Source of the DNA: Streptomyces albiflavescens
GTDB lineage: Bacteria > Actinomycetota > Actinomycetes > Streptomycetales > Streptomycetaceae
DNA: 64,000 nucleotides
Direction: 5' to 3'
Assembly: GCF_014645835.1 (NCBI RefSeq)
Contig: NZ_BMMM01000002.1
Location: 180,388 to 244,387, forward strand
The notes beneath the pieces were generated by a model. The model was given only the letters and a program-made list of their open reading frames with translations. It did no database searches and was not told where the DNA came from. The position numbers and the translations under genes are program-made. Positions 32,941 to 41,229 of the stretch are shown piece after piece (within the stretch, counting starts at the first letter, position 1; each line of letters starts with the position of its first letter).

Positions 32941-33536
32941 TAGAGACGTGGCGGACCCGGCGGGGTCACCGCCGGTCCCCTCCCCTGCGCGTGCAGCAGC
33001 GCGGCCAGTTCGTACTGCGCCACCACGTCGCCCGCCTCGGCGTGCGTGCGGTACAGCGCCTCCGCCTCGGCGTAACGGCCCAGCGTCACCAGGCACCGGC
33101 CGAGGTCCCGCCAGCAGAAGCGGTGCCCGAGCTCGACCGCGAGGCGGTACCACTCCACGGCGCCCGCCGGGTCGCCGTCCCGCCGCTTCCAGTAGCCCAG
33201 TTGACCGGCGGCCCGTGCGCTGCCAGCCCGTGCCATCCCGGCCACCAGGTCCTCGGCCTCGGCCACCCGCCCCGACGCCCAGCGACGCATCTCCTGCGCC
33301 ATCGTGACCAGCCAGTCCGGGTCCTGACGCACCTCGGCCTCGCGGCGCAGCCAGTGCTCGGCCTCGGCCTCGTACAGGGAGTCCTTGTACGCGAGTCCGC
33401 TCGCGCTCCAGGCCAGCTTGCGTACCGCTTCCGCGTGACCGGCCTCGGCCAGGGGAACCAGCCAACGTTTCGCCTCCTCGCGGCGTCCTTGCCGCAACAG
33501 GTCGCTGCCGAGTTCGTACCGGGCCGAGGTGTCCAT
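32940..33536 (-). CDS. TPR/Sel1-like repeat protein
   Basis: 198 residues of helical repeats: 'GSDLLRQGRREEAKRWLVPLAEAGHAEAVRKLAW', 'AAGQLGYWKRRDGDPAGAVEWYRLAVELGHRFCWRDLGRCLVTLGRYAEAEALYRTHAEAGD'. The Sel1/TPR pattern points to a protein-interaction scaffold. No catalytic domain is present. It is adjacent to, and probably co-directional with, the MFS gene at 33562 (25 bp gap). Confidence 0.85.
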   Translation of the reverse strand: MDTSARYELGSDLLRQGRREEAKRWLVPLAEAGHAEAVRKLAWSASGLAYKDSLYEAEAEHWLRREAEVRQDPDWLVTMAQEMRRWASGRVAEAEDLVAGMARAGSARAAGQLGYWKRRDGDPAGAVEWYRLAVELGHRFCWRDLGRCLVTLGRYAEAEALYRTHAEAGDVVAQYELAALLHAQGRGPAVTPPGPPRL

Positions 33537-33561
33537 GATCAGAACTTTGGAGTCGCGGGTG

Positions 33562-34977
33562 TCAGCTCCGCTCCCGAAGCACCAGCACGCTCACCGCCGC
33601 CACCGCCGCGAGTCCCGCCGACACGGCGATCGCGATGTCCCAGCCGTGGCCGATCCCGCCGGAGGAGGTCACCAGCGCGATCGTGAGGGCGACCCCGGCG
33701 CAGGAACCGATGTAGCGGAACGTCTGCTGCGCGCCCGAGCCCATCGCGGCGCGGGTCGCGGGGACGGACTCGACGGCGAGGTGCGGAAGGGAGGCGTTGA
33801 GGAGGCCGCTGCCCACGCCGGAGACGATGAAGCCGGGGAGCAGCCGCGTCCAGGAACCGGCGTCGAGCGCGCCGAGCATCGTCAGGACGCCGACCGCGTG
33901 CAGCGCGAAGCCCAGTGCGAGCTGGTGGCGTGGTGAGACCCGGCGCGCGAGGCGCCGCGCCTGCAGGGCGACCGCGAAGGACAGTCCGGACCAGAGCAGG
34001 ACCAGCCACGCCGTTTCCAGCGCCGACAGGCCGAGCGTCCGCTGGATCAGCGCCGGCAGGAAGCTGAACACGCCGATCACCGCGAGGCCCGTGAACAGCC
34101 CGCCCGCGGACGAGGCGAGGAAGCGGCGGTGCCGGAACAGACCGAGGTCGATCATGGGCGTACGGCTACGGCTCTCGATGGCGACGAACACGGCCATCAG
34201 GACGAGGAACGCCGCCAGCAGCAGGCCCACCGGGGCGCGCAGCCAGCCGTCGCGGCCCAGGGTGAGCGCGGCCACCAGAGCCATCAGCGCCAGGCCGAAG
34301 GTCAGGGCTCCCGCCAGGTCGGGGCGGCCGTCCCGGGGTGCGCGGGACTCCGTGAGAGCGCGGGTCCCCAGCGCGGCGACCATCAACGCGGCCGCGCCCA
34401 GCACCGCGTACGCCAGCCGCCAGTTCCACTCGGCCAGCCCGCCCGCGAGCAGCGGGCCCACCGCGATGCCGCCGCTGACGAAGGCGCCCCAGACGCCGGT
34501 CGCGTGCAGCCGCCCGCGCGCGGTCGGGTAGGCGTGGACGATCAGCCCCAGGCTGCTCGCGAGGAGCGCCGCGCTCGCCGCGCCCTGTGCGATGCGGGCC
34601 AGGGTGAACAGCCAGGTCGAGTTCGCGAGGGCGCCCAGCGCCGTGGTGATGCCGAGCGCGATCGTGCCGGCCAGGAAGATCCGGCGGCGGCCGTAGTCGT
34701 CGGCGAGGCTGCCGGCGACCAGGAGCAGCGCGGCCAGGCCCAGCGGGGTGCCGTTGAGCAGCCAGGCCTGGGCGGAGACCGAGGTGTGCAGCGCGGTGGC
34801 GGTGTCGGGGAGCGTGACCAGCGGCGCGGTGTACGTCATCAGGGCCACGGCGGTGGCGGCGCTGGTGATGGCGAGGGTGGGGGCCGCGCGAGGTATGGCC
34901 TGCGTCGACGCGGGGGTGGCCGGCGCGGCAGGTGTCGGGTGCGTGGTGGTGTCGGCGGTCGGGTCGAGCCGGGTCAT
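33562..34977 (-). CDS. MFS drug/metabolite exporter
   Basis: 471 residues, 12 or more helices after a Thr/Ala/Pro-rich N-terminus of about 30 residues. Motif A 'GSLADDYGRRRIF', motif C-like 'GGIAVGPLLAGGLAEWNWRLAY' and 'SRTPMIDLGLFRHRRFLASS' are typical of DHA-type antiporters. A ribosome site (AGGGGCAGG) precedes ATG 34977. It is divergent from an HxlR regulator with two palindromic operators between, the standard arrangement of a repressor and its efflux gene. Confidence 0.92.
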   Translation of the reverse strand: MTRLDPTADTTTHPTPAAPATPASTQAIPRAAPTLAITSAATAVALMTYTAPLVTLPDTATALHTSVSAQAWLLNGTPLGLAALLLVAGSLADDYGRRRIFLAGTIALGITTALGALANSTWLFTLARIAQGAASAALLASSLGLIVHAYPTARGRLHATGVWGAFVSGGIAVGPLLAGGLAEWNWRLAYAVLGAAALMVAALGTRALTESRAPRDGRPDLAGALTFGLALMALVAALTLGRDGWLRAPVGLLLAAFLVLMAVFVAIESRSRTPMIDLGLFRHRRFLASSAGGLFTGLAVIGVFSFLPALIQRTLGLSALETAWLVLLWSGLSFAVALQARRLARRVSPRHQLALGFALHAVGVLTMLGALDAGSWTRLLPGFIVSGVGSGLLNASLPHLAVESVPATRAAMGSGAQQTFRYIGSCAGVALTIALVTSSGGIGHGWDIAIAVSAGLAAVAAVSVLVLRERS

Positions 34978-35001
34978 GGCCTGCCCCTTCGGAGCTAGTG
35001 A

Positions 35002-35061
35002 GTTCGTTCAATGAACCTTCGTGGGGTTCGACCGTAGCATCCTAGGTTCGTTCACTGAACC
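35002..35061. promoter_or_regulatory. Paired palindromic operators between the MFS exporter and HxlR genes
   Basis: gttcgttcaatgaac (35002-35016) and ggttcgttcactgaacc (35045-35061) share the same core GTTCGTTCANTGAAC, spaced 43 bp apart centre to centre, about four helical turns. One is next to each gene start, consistent with HxlR dimers repressing both promoters. Confidence 0.75.
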
Positions 35062-35091
35062 AAGATGTCGAAAAGTGGCTACAGTGGGGTC

Positions 35092-35619
35092 ATGGCTCTG
35101 GGCAAGGACTACGCGACGCAGGAGTGCTCGATCGCCCGCGCGCTCGAAATCGTCGGCGAGCGGTGGACGCTCCTCGTCGTACGCGACGCGCTCTACGGCG
35201 TACGGCGCTACAACGACTTCCTCGTCCACCTCGGCATCCCGCGCGCCGTCCTCGCGGCCCGCCTCCAGCTGCTCACGACCGAGGGCATCCTCGAAAAGCG
35301 CCGCTACCAGGAGTCGCCGCCGCGCGACGAGTACGTCGTCACCGACCGCGGCATCGCGCTCTGGCCGACCCTGCGCTCGCTCGGGCTGTGGGGCCGCGAG
35401 CACTTCAGCGAGACCCAGCTGCGCGCCTTCCGGCACGCGGCCTGCGGCACGGAGCTAGGCCCGTACGGCGAATGTCCCGCCTGCGGAACCGTCGTACCCC
35501 TCCCGGACGTCGAAATGGTGCCGGGACCGGGACTCGATCCGGACCCGACGAATCCGGTCAGCCGGGCACTGCTCAAGCCGAAGCGGATGTTGGAGCCGAT
35601 CGAGACGGTTCCTGTATGA
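35092..35619 (+). CDS. HxlR family transcriptional regulator
   Basis: 175 residues. The HxlR winged helix is clear: 'CSIARALEIVGERWTLLVVRDALYGVRRYNDFLVHLGIPRAVLAARLQLLTTEGILEKRRYQ'. Beyond it, 'HAACGTELGPYGECPACG' forms a possible four-Cys zinc ribbon and the C-terminus is Pro-rich. ATG 35092 starts the conserved region. It is divergent from the MFS exporter, which it presumably represses through the twin operators. Inducer is unknown; redox or electrophile sensing is typical for the family. Confidence 0.92.
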   Translation: MALGKDYATQECSIARALEIVGERWTLLVVRDALYGVRRYNDFLVHLGIPRAVLAARLQLLTTEGILEKRRYQESPPRDEYVVTDRGIALWPTLRSLGLWGREHFSETQLRAFRHAACGTELGPYGECPACGTVVPLPDVEMVPGPGLDPDPTNPVSRALLKPKRMLEPIETVPV

Positions 35620-35660
35620 CGGCCGGCAGGGCAAGCTGATGTGGCCGGCCGGTATGGGCA

Positions 35661-35760
35661 AGCCGGTATGAGACCGGTAGGGGTAAGCCGGTATGAGACC
35701 GGTAGGGGCAAGCCGGTATGAGACCGGTAGGGGTAAGCCGGTATGAGACCGGTAGGGGTA
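35661..35760. repeat. Four 25-bp tandem repeats
   Basis: agccggtatgagaccggtag plus 5 nt repeats four times with one base difference, with partial copies at both ends (35647-35660 and 35761-35774). Each unit contains ccggt twice. It lies between the HxlR gene and the gene at 35788. Confidence 0.93.
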
Positions 35761-35787
35761 AGCCGGTATGAGAAGGGGGAGCAGCCG

Positions 35788-36105
35788 ATGATCCGGAGCT
35801 GGGCGAACATGCGCCCCGCCGCCGCGCTGCTGCTTCTGCTGCTCGAAGTCGCGCTGCTCGACACCGGCAGCCTCTCCGCCGCCGTCGCCGTGGCCATCGC
35901 CGCGACTGCCGGAGCCGGCTCCGCGCTCGCCGTCTGCACCCTCATCGGCTCGCGCTGCGCGCCCGCCGTCCCCCGTACGCGGGTTCGGACCGCCATCCGC
36001 GACCGTGAGCACCGTACGGCCTTCCTGCCCCAACGTGATCCCGACGCCGCGGGGCGTACGCGCCCCCGGGCGCCGGGGCGTGCCCTCCTGACGGCCGCCG
36101 CGTAG
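35788..36105 (+). CDS. Small membrane protein (DUF6412-like)
   Basis: 105 residues. Two hydrophobic segments (PAAALLLLLLEVALLD; SAAVAVAIAATAGAGSALAVCTLIG) are followed by an Arg-rich cytoplasmic tail ('TRVRTAIRDREHRTAFLPQRDPDAAGRTRPRAPGRALL'). The FLPQRDPDAAGRTRPRAPG tail is conserved in small Streptomyces proteins found just upstream of a yidC paralogue, as here (99 bp). A role as accessory protein of the insertase is inference. Confidence 0.8.
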   Translation: MIRSWANMRPAAALLLLLLEVALLDTGSLSAAVAVAIAATAGAGSALAVCTLIGSRCAPAVPRTRVRTAIRDREHRTAFLPQRDPDAAGRTRPRAPGRALLTAAA

Positions 36106-36204
36106 GGAAACCACCACTGAGGGACCCCGCGCGGGTCGTCATGCCGAATTGCGGTTTCCGCATTCCTTCACCCCGGCACGACGAGACCCCCGGAGGGCTC
36201 ACCC

Positions 36205-36945
36205 ATGTCCACGTTCATGTCCGCTTTCGCGAGCCTGGTCGAGCAGCTCGCCGACCTGCTCCAGCCCCTGTTCCACGCCTCGGCGGCGGCCGCCGCGATC
36301 GTCCTGTTCACCGCGCTCGTACGACTTCTCGTGCATCCCCTGTCGAGGGTGGCGGCGCGCGGTCAGCAGGAGCGCGCCAAGCTCCAGCCGAGGGTCGCGG
36401 AGCTGCGCAAGAAGCACGCGAAGGATCCCGAGAAGCTGCAGAAGGCGGTGCTGGCGCTGCACGCTGAGGAGAAGGTGTCGCCGCTGTCCGGGTGCCTGCC
36501 GAGCCTGTTCCAGATGCCGGCGTTCTTCCTCCTCTATCACCTGTTCTCCAGCTCGGCGATCGGCGGCGAGGCCAACGCCCTGCTCGACCACAAGCTGTTC
36601 GCCGCGCCGCTCGGCGACCGGTGGGCGGACGCGCTGGCGAATGGGGGAGCGTTCGGGGCGTCGGGGCTCGTCTACCTCGGGCTGTTCGTCCTCGTCGCCG
36701 CGGTCGCGACCTTCAACTACCGTCGTACGAAGCGGATGATGGCCGCCTCCGCTCCGGTGGCCGACGGTGATCAGCAGGTGCCCGGGCTCGCCTCGGTCAA
36801 CAAGATCATGCCGTTCATGTCCTTCTTCACGCTCTTCACCGTGGCGGTGGTACCGCTGGCCGCCGCGCTGTATGTGGTGACCAGCACGACGTGGAGTGCG
36901 GTGGAGCGGGCGGTGCTGTACTCCGGGCCCGCTCAAACGGCCTGA
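36205..36945 (+). CDS. YidC/Oxa1 family membrane insertase paralogue
   Basis: 246 residues. Five helices with the YidC core: 'PLSRVAARGQQERAKLQPRVAELRKKHAKDPEKLQKAVLALHAEEKVSPLSGCLPSLFQMPAFFLLYHLF' and 'PFMSFFTLFTVAVVPLAAALYVVTSTTWSAVERAVL'. It is shorter than the housekeeping YidC next to the chromosomal origin and lacks its long C-terminal tail, so it is a second copy. It inserts or folds membrane proteins. The last eight codons form the first unit of a 28-bp tandem repeat. Confidence 0.92.
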   Translation: MSTFMSAFASLVEQLADLLQPLFHASAAAAAIVLFTALVRLLVHPLSRVAARGQQERAKLQPRVAELRKKHAKDPEKLQKAVLALHAEEKVSPLSGCLPSLFQMPAFFLLYHLFSSSAIGGEANALLDHKLFAAPLGDRWADALANGGAFGASGLVYLGLFVLVAAVATFNYRRTKRMMAASAPVADGDQQVPGLASVNKIMPFMSFFTLFTVAVVPLAAALYVVTSTTWSAVERAVLYSGPAQTA

Positions 36946-37012
36946 GTGGTCCGGGCCCGCTCAAACGGGCTGAGTGGTCCGGGCCTGTTCAGACGGGCTG
37001 AGTGGTCCGGGC
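36922..37012. repeat. 28-bp tandem repeat starting inside the yidC 3' end
   Basis: Three units of tccgggcccgctcaaacggg... with a partial fourth. Unit 1 includes the last codons and the TGA of the yidC paralogue; units 2 and 3 are downstream copies with few changes. Confidence 0.92.
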
Positions 37013-37138
37013 CTCGGGTGGTTACGGTCCAGTCCGTGAACGGGGTATTGCGGACTGGACGGCAAGCTTGGAGGATCGACCAGTCCTCCGATGGCTGCAC
37101 CCATCGGTCGACTGCCGCGATCGAGGGAGATTGTGATC

Positions 37139-37996
37139 ATGAAGCTGCTGCGAGTCGGTACGGCGGGGTCGGAGCGGCCCGCGCTGCTCGACGCCGAGGG
37201 GACCCTTCGGGATCTGTCGGGCGTCGTCCCGGACATCGACGGGGCGCTGCTCGCCGACGACGCGGCGCTCGGCCGGATCCGTTCCGCCGCCGAGGCCCGT
37301 GAGCTGCCCGCGCTGGACGCGGCCGGGCTGCGCGTCGGGCCGCCGCTCGCCCGCATCGGCAAGGTCGTGTGCATCGGGCTGAACTACCACGACCACGCCC
37401 GTGAGACCGGCGCCGAGCCGCCCGCCGAGCCGGTGATCTTCTTCAAGGCGGCGGACACGGTGGTCGGCCCGAACGACACGGTGCTCGTGCCGCGCGGGTC
37501 GGTGAAGACCGACTGGGAGGTCGAGCTGGCGGTCGTCATCGGACGTACCGCCCGTTATCTGGAGTCCGGCGAGGAGGCGCTCGCGCACGTCGCCGGGTAC
37601 GCGGTGGCGCACGATGTCTCCGAGCGCGAGTTCCAGATCGAGCGCGGCGGCACCTGGGACAAGGGCAAGAACTGCGAGACGTTCAATCCGCTCGGGCCGT
37701 GGCTGGTGACGGCGGACGAGGTCCCGGAACCGCAGAACCTGGCGCTGAAGCTCTGGGTCAACGGTGAGCTGAAGCAGGACGGGACGACCGCCGAGCAGAT
37801 CTTCCCGGTGGCGGAAGTGGTGCGGTACGTCAGCCAGTTCATGACTTTGTACCCCGGCGACGTCATCAACACCGGTACGCCGGCGGGGGTCGCGCTCGGG
37901 CAGCCCGAGCCGAAGCCGTACCTGCGGGCGGGGGACGTGGTCGAGCTGGAGATCGAGGGGCTCGGCCGTCAGCGCCAGGAATTGAAGGACGCCTAG
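37139..37996 (+). CDS. Fumarylacetoacetate hydrolase family protein
   Basis: 285 residues. It carries the FAH fold and metal ligands: 'GKVVCIGLNYHDHARETGAE', 'PVIFFKAADTVVGPND', 'KTDWEVELAVVIGRTARYL', 'RGGTWDKGKNCETFNPLGPWLVT', 'INTGTPAGVALGQPEP'. Members cleave C-C bonds or hydrate 2-keto acids; this subgroup includes 2,4-diketo-3-deoxy-L-fuconate hydrolase and ureidoglycolate lyase-like enzymes. The substrate is not fixed by context. Start ATG 37139 has GAGGGAG upstream. Confidence 0.9.
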   Translation: MKLLRVGTAGSERPALLDAEGTLRDLSGVVPDIDGALLADDAALGRIRSAAEARELPALDAAGLRVGPPLARIGKVVCIGLNYHDHARETGAEPPAEPVIFFKAADTVVGPNDTVLVPRGSVKTDWEVELAVVIGRTARYLESGEEALAHVAGYAVAHDVSEREFQIERGGTWDKGKNCETFNPLGPWLVTADEVPEPQNLALKLWVNGELKQDGTTAEQIFPVAEVVRYVSQFMTLYPGDVINTGTPAGVALGQPEPKPYLRAGDVVELEIEGLGRQRQELKDA

Positions 37997-38052
37997 GCGC
38001 TCCGCCGGGTGGGGCGGGGGGACTGCGGTGCTTCGTTCGCAGCGGTCCGTTG

Positions 38053-38083
38053 TGGCTGATCGCGCAGTTCCCCGCGCCCCTGA
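38053..38083. repeat. Dispersed Streptomyces motif (cgcgcagttccccgcgcccc type)
   Basis: The stretch 'gatcgcgcagttccccgcgc' followed by cccctga resembles a short sequence that I recall as dispersed many times between genes of Streptomyces chromosomes. Only one copy is in this window, so the repetitive nature cannot be shown here. Confidence 0.35.
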
Positions 38084-38089
38084 CAGGCC

Positions 38090-38554
38090 CTAGCCGGCGG
38101 TGAAGAGTTCCAGGGCCTCCACCACCATGCTGTGGTCCTCCAGTTGAGGCAGGCCCGACACCACCACCGTGCCGATCACTCCCGCGCCCTCGACCGTGAT
38201 CGGGAACGCGCCGCCGTGTGCCGCGTACACGTCGGGGTCGAGGCGCGAGGACTCCTCGAACGTCGTGCCCTTGGCGCGGAAGCGGGAGCCGACCAGGAGT
38301 GACGAGCTGCCGTAGCGCTCGACGACACGGCGCTTGCGGTCGATCCAGGCGTCGTTGTCCGGGGTCGAGCCCGGCAGTGCCGCGTGGAAGAGCTGCTGGC
38401 CGCCGCGGCGGATGTCGATGGCGACGGGGGCGTGACGGTCCCGGGCCAGCTCGACGAGGAGTGTGCCGAGGGTCCAGGCGTCGTCGTACGTGAAGCGGGG
38501 GAGCGTCAAGCGGCGCTCCTGCTCCTCGAGTTCGGGGATCTGCGGCGCGTTCAC
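38090..38554 (-). CDS. UPF0303 / heme-degrading-domain (DUF336-like) protein
   Basis: 154 residues. 'FTYDDAWTLGTLLVELARDRHAPVAIDIRRGGQQLFHAALPGSTPDNDAWIDRKRRVVERY' and 'HGGAFPITVEGAGVIGTVVVSGLPQLEDHSMVVEAL' are characteristic of the UPF0303 group of the HbpS/DUF336 fold. Biochemical function is not settled. GTG 38554 overlaps the TGA of the upstream oxidoreductase (GTGA), so both are made from one message and probably act together. Confidence 0.88.
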   Translation of the reverse strand: MNAPQIPELEEQERRLTLPRFTYDDAWTLGTLLVELARDRHAPVAIDIRRGGQQLFHAALPGSTPDNDAWIDRKRRVVERYGSSSLLVGSRFRAKGTTFEESSRLDPDVYAAHGGAFPITVEGAGVIGTVVVSGLPQLEDHSMVVEALELFTAG

Positions 38555-39666
38555 AGGGACACCACCACTCCCTCGCGGGCGGAGCGCCGGGCCGCCTCCA
38601 GGACGTCGAGGGCGGCTGCCGCCTCCAGCACGGTCACCGGGTTCTCGCCCTTGCCCTGGAGTGCTGCGGCGATCGCCGCGTAGTACGCGGGGTACGCGCC
38701 GGGGAGCGTGGGCTCGGGTCGGCCACCACCCGTGAGCGGGGATTCTCCCCCAGAGCTGAACGCCTGGGTGGAGACCCCAGCGCCGACGCGGCCCCACAGG
38801 GACTCGGGCTCGACACCCCACTCGGCCGGCGTGCCGGGCCGCTTGCCCTCGCGCAGGTCCGCCTCCTGCGGGTCGAGGCCGTACTTCACATAGCCGGCCT
38901 GCGAGCCCAGGACCCGGAAGCGCGGGCCGAGTTGGGCGGTGGTCGCGGAGACGTAGAGGTGGGAGCGCACCCCGCTCGCGTGCGTGATCGCGATGAAGGT
39001 GTCGTCGTCGGCCTGCGCGCCCGGGCGGCGGATGTCCGACTCGGCGTACACCGAGGTCGCGGGGCCGAACAGGACCAGTGCCTGGTCGACGACGTGGCTG
39101 CCGAGGTCGTAGAGGAGACCTCCGATCTCTGCCGGGTCGCCGGACTCGCGCCAGCCCCCCTTGGGCTGCGGGCGCCAGCGCTCGAAGCGGGACTCGAAGC
39201 GCCAGATGTCGCCCAACTCGCCCTCGGCGAGCAGCTTGCGGACGGTCAGGAAGTCGTTGTCCCAGCGGCGGTTCTGGAAGACCGAGAGGAGGAGGCCGCG
39301 TTCATCGGCCAGGGCGGCCAGCTCACGGGCCTCCGCGGCCGTACCGGCGATGGGCTTGTCGACCACGACCGGGAGGCCCGCCTTGAGGGCGGCCGTCGCG
39401 ATCGGGACGTGGGTCTTGTTCGGGGACGCGATGACGATCAGGTCCAGTTCGTCGGCGCGCGCCCACAGCTCGTCGGGCGTGGCGGCGAACCGGAGGCCGT
39501 CACCGAACTCGGCGCGGGCCTGCTCCTGCCGCTCCGGGCTGGACGTGACGACCGTGTCGAGGGTCATCCCCTCGGTCGCGGCGATCAGCGGGGCGTGGAA
39601 GACGGAGCCCGCGAGGCCGTAGCCGACGAGGCCCACACGGAGGGGGGTATCAGTCATGCCTGTCAT
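38551..39666 (-). CDS. Gfo/Idh/MocA family NAD(P)-dependent oxidoreductase
   Basis: 371 residues. The Rossmann start is 'LRVGLVGYGLAGSVFHAPLI'. The EKP-type motif appears as 'VVVDKPIAGTAAEA' (D for E, as in a common subgroup). 'NRRWDNDFLTVRKLL' and 'GGLLYDLGSHVVDQALVLFG' hold the catalytic-site region. It likely oxidises or reduces a sugar or inositol derivative. ATGs at 39666 and 39657 are both possible starts. Expression is expected to be controlled by the divergent ROK regulator through the operator 7 bp upstream. Confidence 0.92.
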   Translation of the reverse strand: MTGMTDTPLRVGLVGYGLAGSVFHAPLIAATEGMTLDTVVTSSPERQEQARAEFGDGLRFAATPDELWARADELDLIVIASPNKTHVPIATAALKAGLPVVVDKPIAGTAAEARELAALADERGLLLSVFQNRRWDNDFLTVRKLLAEGELGDIWRFESRFERWRPQPKGGWRESGDPAEIGGLLYDLGSHVVDQALVLFGPATSVYAESDIRRPGAQADDDTFIAITHASGVRSHLYVSATTAQLGPRFRVLGSQAGYVKYGLDPQEADLREGKRPGTPAEWGVEPESLWGRVGAGVSTQAFSSGGESPLTGGGRPEPTLPGAYPAYYAAIAAALQGKGENPVTVLEAAAALDVLEAARRSAREGVVVSL

Positions 39667-39672
39667 GGTGCC

Positions 39673-39699
39673 CACTTTCGCAACGCTGTTGCCAAAGTG
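39673..39699. promoter_or_regulatory. 27-bp near-perfect operator between oxidoreductase and ROK genes
   Basis: cactttcgcaac and gttgccaaagtg form 12-bp arms with one mismatch around gct. It fills over half of the 48-bp divergent gap, so a bound dimer would block both promoters. ROK repressors bind AT/GC-mixed palindromes of this size. Confidence 0.8.
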
Positions 39700-39714
39700 C
39701 AAGCGCGGGGGACA

Positions 39715-41037
39715 ATGGGGGACGTGAACAGGAGCGATGCGGGCGATGGGGACGCTGTGGGGTCGGGTGTGGGGGTGCCGGAGGTGCGTCGGCAGCAGGG
39801 GCGGGAGAGTGGCCCCGGCGTGGCGGCGGGGACCGGCGTGCCGACCGGAGCGAGCACGTCGGCGGGAGCGGGCGTGGCGGCAGGAGCGGCCTCGTCCGGC
39901 TTGCGGGGCCGGCATGCGGAGGCCGGACCCGGAGTGAATCTGCTCGCCCTGCGCAGTCACAACGCCGCGCTCGTGCTGGATCTGCTGCGTACGGCCGGGC
40001 CGTCCGGGATCAGCCGGCTCGAACTCGCCGAGCGGACCGGGCTGACCCCGCAGGCCGTCAGCAAGATCACCGCCCGGCTGCGGGCGGACGGCCTCGCGGC
40101 CGAGGCGGGGCGGCGCGCCTCCACCGGCGGCAAACCCCGTACGGTGCTGAGGCTCGTCCCCGAGGCCGGGCACGCGGTCGGGCTGCACCTCGACCGGGAC
40201 GAGCTGACGGCGGTGCTCTGCGATCTCACGGGGGCCGTGGTGGACGAACGGAGGGCCCCGCTGGATCTGGGGGCCGGGGCGGAGGCGGTCGTCGAGGGGG
40301 CGGCGGGCGAGGTGGAGGCCCTGACCGCGGGGTCGTCGGTGCTCGGGGTGGGGGTTGCGCTGCCGGGGCCTCTCGATCATGTGCGGGGGGTTTTGCACCG
40401 GGTCACCGGGTTTCCCGAGTGGGACGGCTTCCCTTTGCGCGATGCGTTGGTGGGGCGGTTGGGGACGCCGGTGGTCGTGGACAAGGACACGAACGCCGCC
40501 GCGTTGGGGGTCGCGGTGCGGGGTGGCGCCCCAGGGGACGCTGGGGCCGGCGGGGTCGCCGAGGCCGTCGGAGGGTCCTTCGCGTATCTGCATCTGGGTA
40601 CGGGGCTGGGGGCCGGGCTTGTCATCGGTGGGGGTGTGCATCGGGGAGCCCGTACCGGGGCGGGGGAGTTCGGGCATCAGGTCATTCAGCTGGACGGGCC
40701 GGTGTGTGGGTGCGGCAACCGCGGGTGCGTCGAGGTGTTGTGTCTGGAGGCGGTGAGGCGGGGGGCCGTGGATGAGGCGGCGCGCGTGCTGGGCGCGGGC
40801 GCGGCGAATCTGGTGGGCCTGCTGGACATCGATCTCGTACTGCTGGGCGGGCGCACTGTCGCGGCCCATCAGGAGGCCTTTGTACGGGGGGTCGGGGCTG
40901 TGCTGGAGGAGCGGGCTCGGCGGGAGGGGGTGGATGTGGCGGTGCCCGTGCGGGTGGCTCCCGGCGGGGCGCGGGGTGTCGCGGAGGGGGCGGCGCAGTT
41001 GTTGTTGGCGCCGTTGTTCGGGCGGGGGGAGGGCTGA
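39715..41037 (+). CDS. ROK family transcriptional regulator
   Basis: 440 residues. A Gly/Ala/Ser-rich N-terminal extension of about 75 residues precedes a winged helix ('GISRLELAERTGLTPQAVSKITARLRADGLAAEAG'), then a ROK kinase-like domain: 'VDKDTNAAALG', 'LHLGTGLGAGLVIGGGV', 'GEFGHQ' and the zinc motif 'CGCGNRGCVEV'. It senses a sugar or sugar phosphate and controls the divergent oxidoreductase-UPF0303 operon. ATG 39715 is preferred to GTG 39724; the non-conserved extension leaves the true start open. Confidence 0.92.
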   Translation: MGDVNRSDAGDGDAVGSGVGVPEVRRQQGRESGPGVAAGTGVPTGASTSAGAGVAAGAASSGLRGRHAEAGPGVNLLALRSHNAALVLDLLRTAGPSGISRLELAERTGLTPQAVSKITARLRADGLAAEAGRRASTGGKPRTVLRLVPEAGHAVGLHLDRDELTAVLCDLTGAVVDERRAPLDLGAGAEAVVEGAAGEVEALTAGSSVLGVGVALPGPLDHVRGVLHRVTGFPEWDGFPLRDALVGRLGTPVVVDKDTNAAALGVAVRGGAPGDAGAGGVAEAVGGSFAYLHLGTGLGAGLVIGGGVHRGARTGAGEFGHQVIQLDGPVCGCGNRGCVEVLCLEAVRRGAVDEAARVLGAGAANLVGLLDIDLVLLGGRTVAAHQEAFVRGVGAVLEERARREGVDVAVPVRVAPGGARGVAEGAAQLLLAPLFGRGEG

Positions 41038-41229
41038 CGGTGGCTGGGGTGGCTGGGGCGGTGCGGGGCGCTGGACGAGGAGAGCTTCAGGGCCGAACGA
41101 GGGTTGCGGTGGGCGTGGCGGACCGGCGGGGGCAGGTGGGCGTGGCAGCGTCATGGGTGCCGTTGCCCGATATCGCCTGATGATTCCGGTCCCGATTCCT
41201 CCTGTCCCCGATCGGCCGAAGGCCCCCTC

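Noticed and set aside
19577..36005. Tandem arrays considered as CRISPR
   Set aside because: Repeats are contiguous without unique spacers and no cas gene is present.
38720..38760. Stretch ctcccccagagctgaacg in the oxidoreductase gene resembling the in-frame palindromic repeat
   Set aside because: Only the first bases match and the encoded segment fits the family; the resemblance is too weak.
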